DNA from: Legionella sp. | GTDB lineage: Bacteria > Pseudomonadota > Gammaproteobacteria > Legionellales > Legionellaceae | DNA length: 50,439 nucleotides | Direction of reading: 5' to 3' | Assembly: GCA_002786205.1 (NCBI GenBank) | Contig: PEQM01000010.1 | Span: 1 to 50,439 of the forward strand | Shown here: positions 17,026 through 27,512 of the stretch, piece after piece | Position numbering within the stretch: position 1 is the first letter of the stretch | How the letters are laid out: every line of letters begins with the position of its first letter | The notes under the pieces: generated by a model | Told to the model about the DNA's origin: nothing | Databases searched by the model: none | Seen by the model: the letters and a program-made list of their open reading frames with translations, nothing else | Made by a program: the position numbers and the translations under genes

Positions 17026-18433
17026 TCCTCAAAAAGCTTATGAGTTTTCTTGTCAACAATGGGATGAAGAAATCCTACCCAGCTTGTGTGACTATATTAG
17101 AATTCCCAATCAATCACCTCATTTTGATGCAGACTGGCGTAGGCATGGTTATATGGACAAGGCCATAACACACATTGCTGCCTGGTGTAAAACGCATGCA
17201 CCTCAGAATATGATTCTCGATATTGTTCAGCTGGCAGAGAGGACGCCATTATTGTTTATGGAGATTCCAGGAACGATTGATGAGACGGTATTAATGTATG
17301 GCCATTTAGATAAACAGCCACCGATGAGTGGTTGGGATGATGGGTTGGATCCCTGGACGCCAGTGATAAAAAATGGACGCTTGTATGGACGTGGTGGCGC
17401 GGATGATGGGTATTCAGCCTATGCTTCTTTAACAGCCATTCGTGCTTTAGAGCAGCAGGGATTGCCCTATCCTCGCTGTGTAGTCATTATTGAAGCCTGT
17501 GAAGAAAGTGGCAGCTATGATTTGCCTTTTTATATTGAACATTTAAAAGAGCGTATTGGTACACCTTCTCTAGTCATTTGCCTGGATTCTGGTGCGGGAA
17601 ATTATGAGCAGTTGTGGATGACGACCTCTTTACGCGGTAATGTGGTGGGTGAGCTTTCGGTCGAGCTAATCACTGAAGGTGTGCATTCAGGAAGTTCTAG
17701 CGGTATTGTCGCAGACAGTTTTAGAGTTGCTCGGCATTTAATCAATCGCATCGAAGAAGAAGAAACAGGTCAGATTAAGCTTGATGCATTGTATTGTTCG
17801 ATACCAGAAGAACGAAAAATGCAAGCCCAAGCTTGCGCTCAGGCTTTAGGTGCGGCAGTTTATCATGCTTTTCCCTGGCATAAAGGGACAAAACCGGTAA
17901 TAGAAGACATTGAACAGCTTATTCTGAATCGAACCTGGCGTCCGGCTTTGACCGTAACCGGGGCAGATGGGTTACCAGCTATTGCTCATGCGGGTAATGT
18001 GATGAGACCTAAAACCGCCTTCAAACTGTCCATGCGTCTTCCTCCATTGGTAGAGCCAGGTAGTGCAGCTCAAGTTTTGCAAGCAACTTTAACCAGTAAG
18101 CCTCCTTATGATGCGAAAGTAGAATTTAAAATAGAAGACAGTTCTAAAGGGTGGAATGCGCCAGAAATGGCGTCTTGGTTGTCTTGTGCCGTGGCTGATG
18201 CATCTTTGGCTTATTATGGTAAGCCTGCTGCGTATATAGGGGAAGGAGGTACCATTCCTTTTATGGGGATGTTGGGTGCGCAATTTCCTAAAGCTCAATT
18301 CATGATCACCGGTGTTTTGGGTCCACATTCCAATGCTCATGGCCCGAATGAATTTTTACACTTGGATATGGCTAGAAAATTAACAGCCTGTGTCTCTCAT
18401 GTTTTATATCATTTTACATTGAAATATCAATAA
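17018..18433 (+). CDS. M20 family metallo-dipeptidase
   Basis: This 471-residue protein belongs to the M20 zinc peptidases (carnosinase/DapE-like). The first metal motif is MYGHLDKQP, followed by GRGGADDGYSAY with the bridging Asp and IEACEESGS with the catalytic Glu pair. A dimerisation lid domain with TEGVHSGSSSG covers about residues 220-380. IGEGGTIPF and LGPHSNAHGPNEF supply the remaining ligands. It starts at GTG 17018 inside the MurG-like gene, an 8-nt overlap. No signal peptide is seen, so it should work in the cytoplasm on dipeptides. Linkage to a MurG-like gene could mean peptidoglycan peptide recycling, which is inference. Confidence 0.9.
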   Translation: MFNPQKAYEFSCQQWDEEILPSLCDYIRIPNQSPHFDADWRRHGYMDKAITHIAAWCKTHAPQNMILDIVQLAERTPLLFMEIPGTIDETVLMYGHLDKQPPMSGWDDGLDPWTPVIKNGRLYGRGGADDGYSAYASLTAIRALEQQGLPYPRCVVIIEACEESGSYDLPFYIEHLKERIGTPSLVICLDSGAGNYEQLWMTTSLRGNVVGELSVELITEGVHSGSSSGIVADSFRVARHLINRIEEEETGQIKLDALYCSIPEERKMQAQACAQALGAAVYHAFPWHKGTKPVIEDIEQLILNRTWRPALTVTGADGLPAIAHAGNVMRPKTAFKLSMRLPPLVEPGSAAQVLQATLTSKPPYDAKVEFKIEDSSKGWNAPEMASWLSCAVADASLAYYGKPAAYIGEGGTIPFMGMLGAQFPKAQFMITGVLGPHSNAHGPNEFLHLDMARKLTACVSHVLYHFTLKYQ

Positions 18434-18539
18434 TTTCATCGGTGATAAAAAAGACTATCGACAAGACTCTTGATTATTGGGATACTGTGCTGACGGCTCT
18501 GGAACGAGCCTTTAGTCCAACTAACAATCAGGAGTTTTT

Positions 18540-18854
18540 ATGAACAGATGTTCAATAGCAGTTTTTCTTTCTTTTATTTTGAGTTCTTCTTTACTTCCTA
18601 TGGCTGTTGCCCAGGCTGCGGAACCAGCATCCATTCAAGAGCCATCCAAGATCAATCTTAATAAAGCCACTGTGGCAGAGCTAACGGGGTCTATTAAAGG
18701 TATAGGTAAAAAAAGAGCTGAGGCGATAGTTGCTTACAGAGACAGTCATAATGGCTTTAAGTCGGTAAATGAGCTTGGCGAAGTAAAAGGCTTAGGCGCA
18801 CATTTTGTAGAAAAAAACCAAGAACAATTGTCTGCTGTGTACACCCTTAAGTGA
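18540..18854 (+). CDS. ComEA-like helix-hairpin-helix DNA-binding protein
   Basis: This 104-residue protein begins with a signal peptide (about 1-26, cut near AQA). A linker and a paired helix-hairpin-helix domain follow: INLNKATVAELTGSIKGIGKKRAEAIV and then FKSVNELGEVKGLGAHFV. Single-domain ComEA proteins in Gram-negative bacteria bind incoming double-stranded DNA in the periplasm and ratchet it inward during natural transformation, and Legionella is competent. AGGAG lies 5 nt before the ATG. It is monocistronic, with a hairpin at 18884-18910 downstream. A short hairpin GGCTC/GAGCC lies in its leader at 18495-18510. Confidence 0.85.
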   Translation: MNRCSIAVFLSFILSSSLLPMAVAQAAEPASIQEPSKINLNKATVAELTGSIKGIGKKRAEAIVAYRDSHNGFKSVNELGEVKGLGAHFVEKNQEQLSAVYTLK

Positions 18855-18883
18855 GTAGATGGGTTTATTTTTAATAGTCCGCA

Positions 18884-18920
18884 CACGATGCGCCTTAATC
18901 GCGCATCGTGCATCAATTTT
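18884..18920 (+). terminator. Terminator after the ComEA-like gene
   Basis: CACGATGCGC (18884-18893) pairs perfectly with GCGCATCGTG (18901-18910) across a 7-nt loop. The tail CATCAATTTTATTTT is T-rich but interrupted, so termination may be partial. Confidence 0.6.
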
Positions 18921-19047
18921 ATTTTGGGTGGCTTGCCTGTAATTGGCAATAAAATAGACTATGATGTGAGTTATTTTTGTCATATTTTTGCCAATTATTT
19001 AAAATACTTCCCTAACAACTGTCGATTTTTATTCAAATTTAAGATAA

Positions 19048-21003
<1,956 letters not shown>

Positions 21004-21007
<4 letters not shown>

Positions 21008-21516
21008 GAGATTTACGCATCAAGCTGTTGTTGGCTTTTTTGGTGGCTCTTGCCTTGTCTATCCTTCCTATGCCTGAGTGGCTTTCTTCTTTTAGACCTT
21101 CCTGGATTTTATTGCTGGTGTTGTACATTGAATATTTTATCCCATGGCGATTACCTATTCTAAGCCTTTTTTTAACCGGATTGATATTGGACGTGCTGCT
21201 GTCTACCATTATCGGTGAACATGCCTTTGCATTATTGCTGGTGACGTGGATTGCATCAACGCGTTCTCGACGATTTCAGTTTTTTTCCATGATGCAGCAA
21301 ATCTTGTTAGTCGGCTTGTTTTGTTTTATGTATCAGTTACTTATTTCGTTTAGTAATGCCATTTTGTCATTTAATTACAGTCTGTGGATGCCATTAGCCA
21401 GTGCTTTATCTAGTATGCTTCTTTGGCCGTGGGTACGCTTGCTAGGTGAAAGTTCTTTATTGGTTTGTTTGCCTTCGAATTCCTTTTTAAAAAGTCATAC
21501 TTCAAGAATTTTATAA
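21004..21516 (+). CDS. mreD: Rod shape-determining protein MreD
   Basis: This 170-residue inner-membrane protein has about five hydrophobic segments and the family features PEWLSSFRPSWILLLVLY, YFIPWRLP and LILDVLLSTIIGEHAFALLL. MreD partners with MreC in the elongasome. Its ATG overlaps the mreC stop. At the 3' end the last 22 nt overlap the convergent pseudouridine synthase gene on the other strand, so no terminator separates them. Length is close to the E. coli protein (162). Confidence 0.92.
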
Positions 21517-22037
21517 TTACCCGGCTGTAATTCGTTAAGCTCCCAATGACTGATTTTATGACGTATTAAACGTAATGTAGGGTGTCCTATTGCTGCAGTC
21601 ATGCGTCGAATTTGATGATTTTTACCTTCTTGTAGTATGATTTCTATCCATGAAGTAGGAATGGTTAATCGAGTTCTGATCGGCGGATTGCGAGGCCATA
21701 GTGAGGCAGGTTCGGCTATTAATTTTGCCGTTGCAGGTAAAAAATGAATGTCTTTTAAATGCAATCCTTTTCTTAACGGGGCTAAAGCTTCTTCAGTGAC
21801 CAAGCCTTCTACCTGTACCCAATAATGCTTTTTTTTATGGTAGTTCGGGTGAGTTAACTGGTGTTGAAGGCTGCCATTGTCAGTGAGCAGTAATAAGCCT
21901 TCACTGTTTTTATCAAGACGCCCCGCGGCATAAAAACCAGGTATTTTAATATAGGCTGCTAAAGTCTGCTCAAAAGCCTCTCCGCTAAATTGAGTGACTA
22001 CACCATAAGGTTTATTGAACAGAATTAATTGAGTCAT
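21495..22037 (-). CDS. rluE: RluE/RsuA-family rRNA pseudouridine synthase
   Basis: The protein has the RsuA-subfamily core without an S4 domain: ILFNKPYGVVTQFSG, then FYAAGRLDKNSEGLLLLTDNG with the catalytic Asp in GRLD, HPNYHKKKHYWVQVEG, RTRLTIPTSWIEIIL and EGKNHQIRRMTAAIGHPTLRLIR. Absence of S4 and the size (181 residues from ATG 22037) point to RluE, which makes pseudouridine 2457 in 23S rRNA. RsuA-type proteins are longer. An upstream in-frame ATG at 22085 would add 16 residues not seen in the family. It converges on mreD with a 22-nt overlap. Confidence 0.88.
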   Translation of the reverse strand: MTQLILFNKPYGVVTQFSGEAFEQTLAAYIKIPGFYAAGRLDKNSEGLLLLTDNGSLQHQLTHPNYHKKKHYWVQVEGLVTEEALAPLRKGLHLKDIHFLPATAKLIAEPASLWPRNPPIRTRLTIPTSWIEIILQEGKNHQIRRMTAAIGHPTLRLIRHKISHWELNELQPGNYKILEV

Positions 22038-22166
22038 AAGTAAATAATTAAAACTAAAAAGACAGTATACTCTTTTTGTAGGCAATTCGTAAAATTTACA
22101 AGAGATTGTTTGCCTCTTTAAAGTTTTATATAATACAAAAATTGAACTATTTATAGAAAAATAATC

Positions 22167-22868
22167 ATGCGTTATGGGTTGATAATAATACTACTGTTTT
22201 TGCAAGCAGGATGCGCTATTCATCATAAAATAATGGTAGGCGATGAGCGTGTTATCATTAAGCAAACAGTAGGGAAAGGAGATAAGACGTATATTCACGT
22301 TCACCAAAATGAAACCACAGCTTTAAAAGCAGCTCGCAAAGCCATTCAGCAACAAGGTGGTAGTTTGATTACTTTGCTCCACTCAGGCGGGCGCACTATT
22401 GTTTTTCATTTGGGTGATCAACGTTATGAATTTGATCCAAATCGTATTTATACTCCTGTAGGAATTAAAAAAACACTGGCACAATACAGTCGTTATACTC
22501 CGCAGGCTTATCAGGAAGTGGATAAGCTGGCTAGAAAAATAAAAGAATTATTACCGGATGGAAAAGTAGTTGCCGTACATAATAATGCCACCTACTCTTT
22601 AAAAGACTATCTACCCGGACATTCTTTGGCAAAAGATGCCAAGACGGTTCATTTAAACCCAGATCATTATTTTCGTAATTTTTACTTAGTCACTCAGTTA
22701 AAAGATTATGCACGATTAAAAGATGAAGGATTTAATGGTGTCTTACAAAATAAATTGGCCACCGATGATGGCTCCTTGTCGGTATACCTTGCGAAAAGAG
22801 AGTATATCAATGTGGAAGCAGGCTATGATCAATTAACACAGCAAGTTAGAATGCTATTGTATGCCTGA
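22167..22868 (+). CDS. Lipoprotein, possible metal-dependent hydrolase
   Basis: This 233-residue protein has a lipoprotein signal ending LQAGC (Cys16 lipidated). The mature part shows YIHVHQNETTALKAA, GGSLITLLHSGGRTIVF, RYEFDPNRIYTPVG, VVAVHNNATYSLKDY and a C-terminal SVYLAKREYINVEAG block. I recall this pattern (HxNE near the start, FDPNRI(F/Y)TP, HNN) from conserved bacterial proteins of unknown function with a zinc-hydrolase look. The His and Glu arrangement could bind metal, but I cannot name the family. It should face the periplasm or the outer membrane, since residue +2 is Ala, not Asp. It stands alone. Confidence 0.65.
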   Translation: MRYGLIIILLFLQAGCAIHHKIMVGDERVIIKQTVGKGDKTYIHVHQNETTALKAARKAIQQQGGSLITLLHSGGRTIVFHLGDQRYEFDPNRIYTPVGIKKTLAQYSRYTPQAYQEVDKLARKIKELLPDGKVVAVHNNATYSLKDYLPGHSLAKDAKTVHLNPDHYFRNFYLVTQLKDYARLKDEGFNGVLQNKLATDDGSLSVYLAKREYINVEAGYDQLTQQVRMLLYA

Positions 22869-22911
22869 TTGCTCGGTGTGATGTGATTTATAAACGATAC
22901 CACTTGAATAG

Positions 22912-23796
22912 CTATAGTTTGGGATGGGAAGCTTTGATTGGATATGGAGAAAATTCAGTACGAACTTCATCGGTATGGGAATTTTCTTGTGCTGGAGTAG
23001 TGGCTTTTTTCAATTCATTAAAGCGGTCTTTTAGTGACCTTCCTTGCCGTATGATGTTTGTTGCAAGAGCTTGCTGATGCTCTTCTAATGTTGTTACTAC
23101 ATAGCGCTCCAATTCGTTGACATGCTCTGGGTAGAGTATTTTGGCTGTATCGTAAGCCAGTGCTAAATTATTCAGGACGCGTAGTGCAGGCACCACTTGC
23201 GAGGCGATTTTTGTTGAATAGCGTAATGCATTGCAAAATTTGCTTAAAGTATGAGGATCTATGGTAGTAGACAACACTTCGATTAATTCAGAACCTACCA
23301 TTTTTTGAATTAATTCGGGTGTATTTTTTTGTAAGAAACTTGCCGTTTTTTGTATTTTCTTTATCTGTTTTTCATTTTTCTGGTAGTCGCTATGTACTGT
23401 TTTAAGTTGCTCTGTTATGCGATCTTGCTCAGTAGATGGCATAGAGATTAACTCATCAATTTTATGAGTTGTTTCACGCACTACAACCCCTAGTATGTCG
23501 TCTGCTCTTTGATTTTTCTCTTGTTGTGCTTCTATGAATGATTGCATTAAACTTTGAGTGACTGATGTCCCTTTTTGTATGAGATAGGAAAGATCCTGGG
23601 GCTCGTTTGTTGATGTGACAAAGGAGAAGGCATTGCCCCATTTGATTTTGGTTATCAGAGTAGGGGGCTGGTGAAAAGCATTGCGGATGGCAGGTACTAT
23701 GGCAGGGCGATTTAGAGGTTTTGTTTTACCAAACATCAGTAATGTTCTGGTTATTCCCATTTGAGTGACTTTATTGGTTAAAAAACGTATAGTCAT
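22912..23796 (-). CDS. Orphan coiled-coil protein, possible Dot/Icm effector
   Basis: No known domain is recognised. From the ATG at 23796, preceded by AAGGATGGA, the protein has 294 residues. A longer frame opens at 23871 but lacks a ribosome binding site. The middle (about residues 85-175) is highly charged and likely coiled coil, with KTVHSDYQKNEKQIKKIQK. Then come helical segments with VLSTTIDPHTLSKFCNALRY and a polar tail rich in Glu, Thr and Ser (TPAQENSHTDEVRTEFS). A soluble helical orphan with a polar tail is the usual look of Legionella type IV effectors, so that is a reasonable guess, no more. Confidence 0.55.
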   Translation of the reverse strand: MTIRFLTNKVTQMGITRTLLMFGKTKPLNRPAIVPAIRNAFHQPPTLITKIKWGNAFSFVTSTNEPQDLSYLIQKGTSVTQSLMQSFIEAQQEKNQRADDILGVVVRETTHKIDELISMPSTEQDRITEQLKTVHSDYQKNEKQIKKIQKTASFLQKNTPELIQKMVGSELIEVLSTTIDPHTLSKFCNALRYSTKIASQVVPALRVLNNLALAYDTAKILYPEHVNELERYVVTTLEEHQQALATNIIRQGRSLKDRFNELKKATTPAQENSHTDEVRTEFSPYPIKASHPKL

Positions 23797-24138
23797 GACA
23801 ATATCCATCCTTGATTTATATTTAGACATATAGTATTTTATTTTGTCTTTGTCAAAGAGCGATACCGTCAATTAACGGCCAAGAATAAGCGTAAGATGGT
23901 GTTGCAAAAATTGTTCAGGCAAGGTTTTGCCTTGTCTGATTGAGTAATAAGTGGTCATTGTTTTGGTGGTGAAGCATTGTGGTTAAAGCATTGACCTAGG
24001 CGGGAGGCTTTATTATCAATGGGGTTTAGGCATTTAGCAGACTACAGGTTATTTCTTGCTAAAAAACAGTTGCACCCACATCCGCGCCTGGCTGATTCCA
24101 TGCTGTTATTGGTTGGGCTGACTGGGCTGTGCTTTTAT
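23797..24138. other. Intergenic stretch with a small hairpin
   Basis: No gene is visible. GGCAAGG (23918-23924) pairs with CCTTGTC (23930-23936), including one G-U pair, around TTTTG. On the minus strand the stem is followed 8 nt later by a short T-run, so it could end the DUF1295 transcript weakly. The promoter of the orphan gene at 22912-23796 should also be here. Confidence 0.35.
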
Positions 24139-24903
24139 TTAATCAAACCAGGATATTTTCGGAAAAAATGCTGGTGTTTTTGATTGATACTCAAGATAAG
24201 CATCTCCTTTTGATTTTAAGGATTCTCTTTCAGTGATTGGAATAGTGATGAATGCCATGATGACATACAAGACTAATGGCGAAAATAGGCTCAACAGGCC
24301 ATAAGGCGCAGTGAGTGAAAACAAGGTGAATGAGGACCAGATGAGCCATTCAAAAAAGTAATTGGGATGCCTGCTGAGACGCCATAATTTTTGATTACAT
24401 ACTTGTCCTGGGTGACTTTTTTTAAACTGTAGCAGCTGTAAGTCTGCTAGTGATTCTAACCCTAAGGCAAAAATAAAAAAAATCAGTCCGATAAGATCGA
24501 TAAGGTTAATATGTGTTGCAGGACTTAAAGAAATAAAATACCAAGAGATGGAGACCATAAAGATAAACAGCCCTTGTAGCTGAAAATTAATAAAAAAACC
24601 TAGTGGTTTTTTTACCGTCCAGGACTGGCTTATGGCCGTATAGCGTTTGTCAATATGCTTTGGTCTGATTCGCGTCCACCACAGATAACCGGCAAGGCGA
24701 CTACCCCACATGAGCAAAGCACTGCCAAGGATTACAGTCCTTATTGATAATGAGGATTGACCTAGATAAATCAGTCCACTTAGTGTCAGTCCTAAAGCCC
24801 AGCCTACATCTACGACTGATGGATTATTCGTTATCCGGTACCAAAGCCAAATAAGAGACATATGCACTATTATCGTTAACAGTACGATTAACAATATCAT
24901 CAT
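24139..24903 (-). CDS. DUF1295 membrane protein (steroid reductase-like fold)
   Basis: This 254-residue protein has six or seven membrane segments and the DUF1295 hallmarks. NPSVVDVGWALGL comes near the start, then LWGSRLAGYLWWTR, the loop DLQLLQFKKSHPG, LWRLSRHPNYFFEWLIWS and a C-terminal AYLEYQSKTPAFFPK. The family is related to steroid 5-alpha reductases and isoprenylcysteine methyltransferases and is often found with photolyase, cyclopropane synthase and DUF2177 genes. Its ATG overlaps the stop of the DAK2-DegV gene in ATGA, so both are made from one message. The substrate is probably lipid; that is inference. Confidence 0.85.
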   Translation of the reverse strand: MMILLIVLLTIIVHMSLIWLWYRITNNPSVVDVGWALGLTLSGLIYLGQSSLSIRTVILGSALLMWGSRLAGYLWWTRIRPKHIDKRYTAISQSWTVKKPLGFFINFQLQGLFIFMVSISWYFISLSPATHINLIDLIGLIFFIFALGLESLADLQLLQFKKSHPGQVCNQKLWRLSRHPNYFFEWLIWSSFTLFSLTAPYGLLSLFSPLVLYVIMAFITIPITERESLKSKGDAYLEYQSKTPAFFPKISWFD

Positions 24904-26714
24904 GTTGCATCACCTTCATTTTCTAGCAGGCCTTGTTGCTTTGGCTCTATTCTGGCTGCTATTGCCACACAGCCTTTTCCTGCATGCAAGCCAATGACCA
25001 GCGAGGCTGGATTAATAAAAAGAGGATCTTTATTAAAGCGCGAAGCACTCATTTTCGCAAGATGTATTGCATCTTCATTATTGTCAGCATGAACGATTGC
25101 ATAGTCGCTTAGTAGAGCATTCGCACTGATGAGTTGTTTTTGAACCAGTTGAATTAATTTGCCAAGTCCTTTTGCTGAAGAGAAGGACTTGCCAGCAATA
25201 ACTCCGCGTCCATGCTCATCAATAGACACGAGGGGCTTGATGTGTGACCAAGCAGCAAATTTTGCTGAAATTTTACTCATTCTTCCGGAGCGGATCATGG
25301 ATTCAAATTGATTCACCAAGACAAAAATAAAAGTATTTTTAATCGCAGCCTTAACTTTTTCGATGATTTCAGTAAAAGGAAGGTTTTTTGCAATCAGTTT
25401 TCCTGAATAATCGAGTAATAATCCATGGGCTGCGGAATTAGTTCTGGTGTCCAATACAGTGATGTTCGGGTCTTCTTTGGCGGCCTCAGCAAAGGCACTA
25501 TGCATGCCGCTCATGGCACTAGAAATGGATAAAATGAGGATGTGATTGTAATGTACGCGCAGCCTGTTTAGGAATTTTTTTACTTGATGTGGTGAAATAC
25601 AGGATGTCTTTGGATAAACAGACATTTGCTGAAGCGCTTTGTAAAAATCATTAGGCTCAAAACTGTATTTATCTAAAAAATCATGGTCTCCAATATGAAT
25701 GTTTAAAGCGATGGTGTGAATTTGATATTGATCTAATAATTCTTGGGGTAAGTCCGCACTTGAATCAGTAACCAATGCAATGCTGTGTTTTTTAGCAAAT
25801 TGAGCCTCATATTGTCGCTGCATGTCATCCACTTTAGGGTATTTTACCGTACCGAGCTGATAGAGGGTGCTAAAGAGATGGCTGGGCTCATTGGTGTGGA
25901 GATGTACTTTAAGTAAATCTTTTGTTCCAATCGCGGCCAAGCTATCACTTTCATGATTCAATTGCTGTAATAATTCTTGAGGGCTTACTTGTGAATTTTT
26001 TAAAATGGCCTCAGTACAATAGCGATGCTGCGGTTTGTCTGTCGATGGATGCAAATGAGCTTGCAATGAATGAATTTTATGAGGTGCAGGTAGCTTTTGG
26101 AGTATTCCGGTCACTAAAAACTCACTGAATCCCTCAATAAAAAAGTAAAAGCCAAGTGCTCCTGCATCAACAACGTTTTCTGCTTGTGCTTGCTTTAAAG
26201 TGGTTGCGGTGCGTTCGACTTCGTTTTTAAGCTGAGGTGTAATGACGCTCATTGTTTTTGCAATAGAGTTTGTCTCATTGGCTAAAGAAGACAATTGAGC
26301 AAGTTTTTTTATGAGCGTAATGATAGTGCCTTCAACCGGATCAGATAACACGGAATTAATTTCTTCTGCAATTTTTTTGAATACAAAAACTAACTGGTCT
26401 ATTTTTAATTTATCGCAAGGTTCAAGATGTTGATGTAGGCCAAGGAAAAAATGAGTGAAAAGAATGCCTGAGTTGCCGCGAGAGCCAATAATCGCAACTT
26501 GTGCTACAGAGTCAAGCGTTGTTTTCACATCTTCCTTGATTTCAGAATATTCGATAATAGCAGCACAAACAGAAGACATATTATCGCCGGTATCCCCATC
26601 AGCAACAGGAAAAACATTAATCCGATTAAGCTCCTCGCGTTGCTCCATGAGCCGGTAACAGCCATTGATTATAGCCGCATGCACTGCCTCAGCATTTAAT
26701 TCATCAAAATTCAT
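24900..26714 (-). CDS. DAK2-DegV fusion protein (FakA/FakB-like)
   Basis: Two domains are joined here. Residues about 5-205 are a DAK2 (DhaL) kinase domain with NVFPVADGDTGDNMSSV, the Mg-nucleotide aspartates, then GSRGNSGILFTHFF and VVDAGALGFYFF. Residues about 308-590 are a DegV fatty-acid-binding domain with ALVTDSSADLPQEL, PKTSCISPHQVKKFL, LSISSAMSGMHSA, VLDTRTNSAAHGL and RSGRMSKISA. In Firmicutes the kinase FakA phosphorylates fatty acids held by the DegV protein FakB; here both parts lie in one chain. The frame can begin at TTG 26717, but ATG 26714 is more likely, with AGGGA upstream. It is divergent from the SDR gene and coupled to DUF1295. Confidence 0.85.
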   Translation of the reverse strand: MNFDELNAEAVHAAIINGCYRLMEQREELNRINVFPVADGDTGDNMSSVCAAIIEYSEIKEDVKTTLDSVAQVAIIGSRGNSGILFTHFFLGLHQHLEPCDKLKIDQLVFVFKKIAEEINSVLSDPVEGTIITLIKKLAQLSSLANETNSIAKTMSVITPQLKNEVERTATTLKQAQAENVVDAGALGFYFFIEGFSEFLVTGILQKLPAPHKIHSLQAHLHPSTDKPQHRYCTEAILKNSQVSPQELLQQLNHESDSLAAIGTKDLLKVHLHTNEPSHLFSTLYQLGTVKYPKVDDMQRQYEAQFAKKHSIALVTDSSADLPQELLDQYQIHTIALNIHIGDHDFLDKYSFEPNDFYKALQQMSVYPKTSCISPHQVKKFLNRLRVHYNHILILSISSAMSGMHSAFAEAAKEDPNITVLDTRTNSAAHGLLLDYSGKLIAKNLPFTEIIEKVKAAIKNTFIFVLVNQFESMIRSGRMSKISAKFAAWSHIKPLVSIDEHGRGVIAGKSFSSAKGLGKLIQLVQKQLISANALLSDYAIVHADNNEDAIHLAKMSASRFNKDPLFINPASLVIGLHAGKGCVAIAARIEPKQQGLLENEGDAT

Positions 26715-26798
26715 CAATTATTTATTCCCTATTAACACTTGCAGTCACCAATATTCTGCTTCATAGTAGACTTTTTTAGCATGAAGGTACACGAAATT

Positions 26799-27497
26799 AT
26801 GGCTCGATATTTAATTATTGCAGCAAGTAGTGCTATTGGTAAATCAGTTGCCCTGTTGCTTCAGCAACAGGGTCATGAGGTGCTCACTACAGCGCAAAGC
26901 ACTGAGAAAATCACACCTGATTTTATTCTTGATGCATCTGATTTTGATGCTGTTGATAAGGTATTTGAGCAAGCAGGTCGTATTGATGGGGTGGTTAATT
27001 GTGCAGGTTCTTTACTGCTTAAGAGTGCTCATATGACCAGTTTGGATGAATTGCAAAAGACAATTAATGCGTCTTTAATTACTTCGTTTGCAACAGTACG
27101 AGCAGCCGGTAAGCACATGTCTAATGGTGGCTCTGTTGTGCTGATTGCTTCTGCCGCAGCCCTGACTGGATTGGCTAATCATGAGGCGATTGCTGCGGTC
27201 AAAGCAGGCGTTATTGGCTTGGCAAAATCAGCAGCAGCAACGTATGCATCTTCTAATTTGCGCATCAATGTGGTAGCACCGGGTATGGTTAGGACGCCTT
27301 TGACGAGTGGATTATTGCATAATGAACTGGTTGTTAAGGCATTAACAGCCATGCATGTGCTAGGGCGAATTGGCGAGCCTTGTGATGTAGCTAAAGCCAT
27401 TCTCTTTTTTCTTAATCCTGAGAACAATTGGATAACAGGGCAAGTTCTTGCTGTTGATGGGGGGTTAAGTTCAGTACGCCCCAAGCTGAAAGTGTAG
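26799..27497 (+). CDS. Atypical short-chain dehydrogenase/reductase
   Basis: This is a Rossmann-fold SDR of 232 residues, taking the ATG at 26799, which has AAGGT 10 nt upstream. The frame is open back to a TTG at 26739. The nucleotide motif is degenerate (AASSAIGKSVALLL instead of TGxxxGxG). GVVNCAGSLL, SVVLIASAAALTG with Ser118, INVVAPGMVRTPLT and ITGQVLAVDGGL are typical. The catalytic YxxxK is altered: Lys135 is present, but the Tyr position reads Ile131. Such a protein may bind NAD(P) yet lack ordinary reductase chemistry. It is followed 15 nt later by the photolyase gene, probably in one operon. Confidence 0.82.
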   Translation: MARYLIIAASSAIGKSVALLLQQQGHEVLTTAQSTEKITPDFILDASDFDAVDKVFEQAGRIDGVVNCAGSLLLKSAHMTSLDELQKTINASLITSFATVRAAGKHMSNGGSVVLIASAAALTGLANHEAIAAVKAGVIGLAKSAAATYASSNLRINVVAPGMVRTPLTSGLLHNELVVKALTAMHVLGRIGEPCDVAKAILFFLNPENNWITGQVLAVDGGLSSVRPKLKV

Positions 27498-27512
27498 TTT
27501 TTAGGGTTTTCT

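Noticed and set aside
18434-18539. Promoter for the ComEA-like gene at TTGATT near 18471
   Set aside because: No -10 box at acceptable spacing; nothing better than chance in an AT-rich gap.
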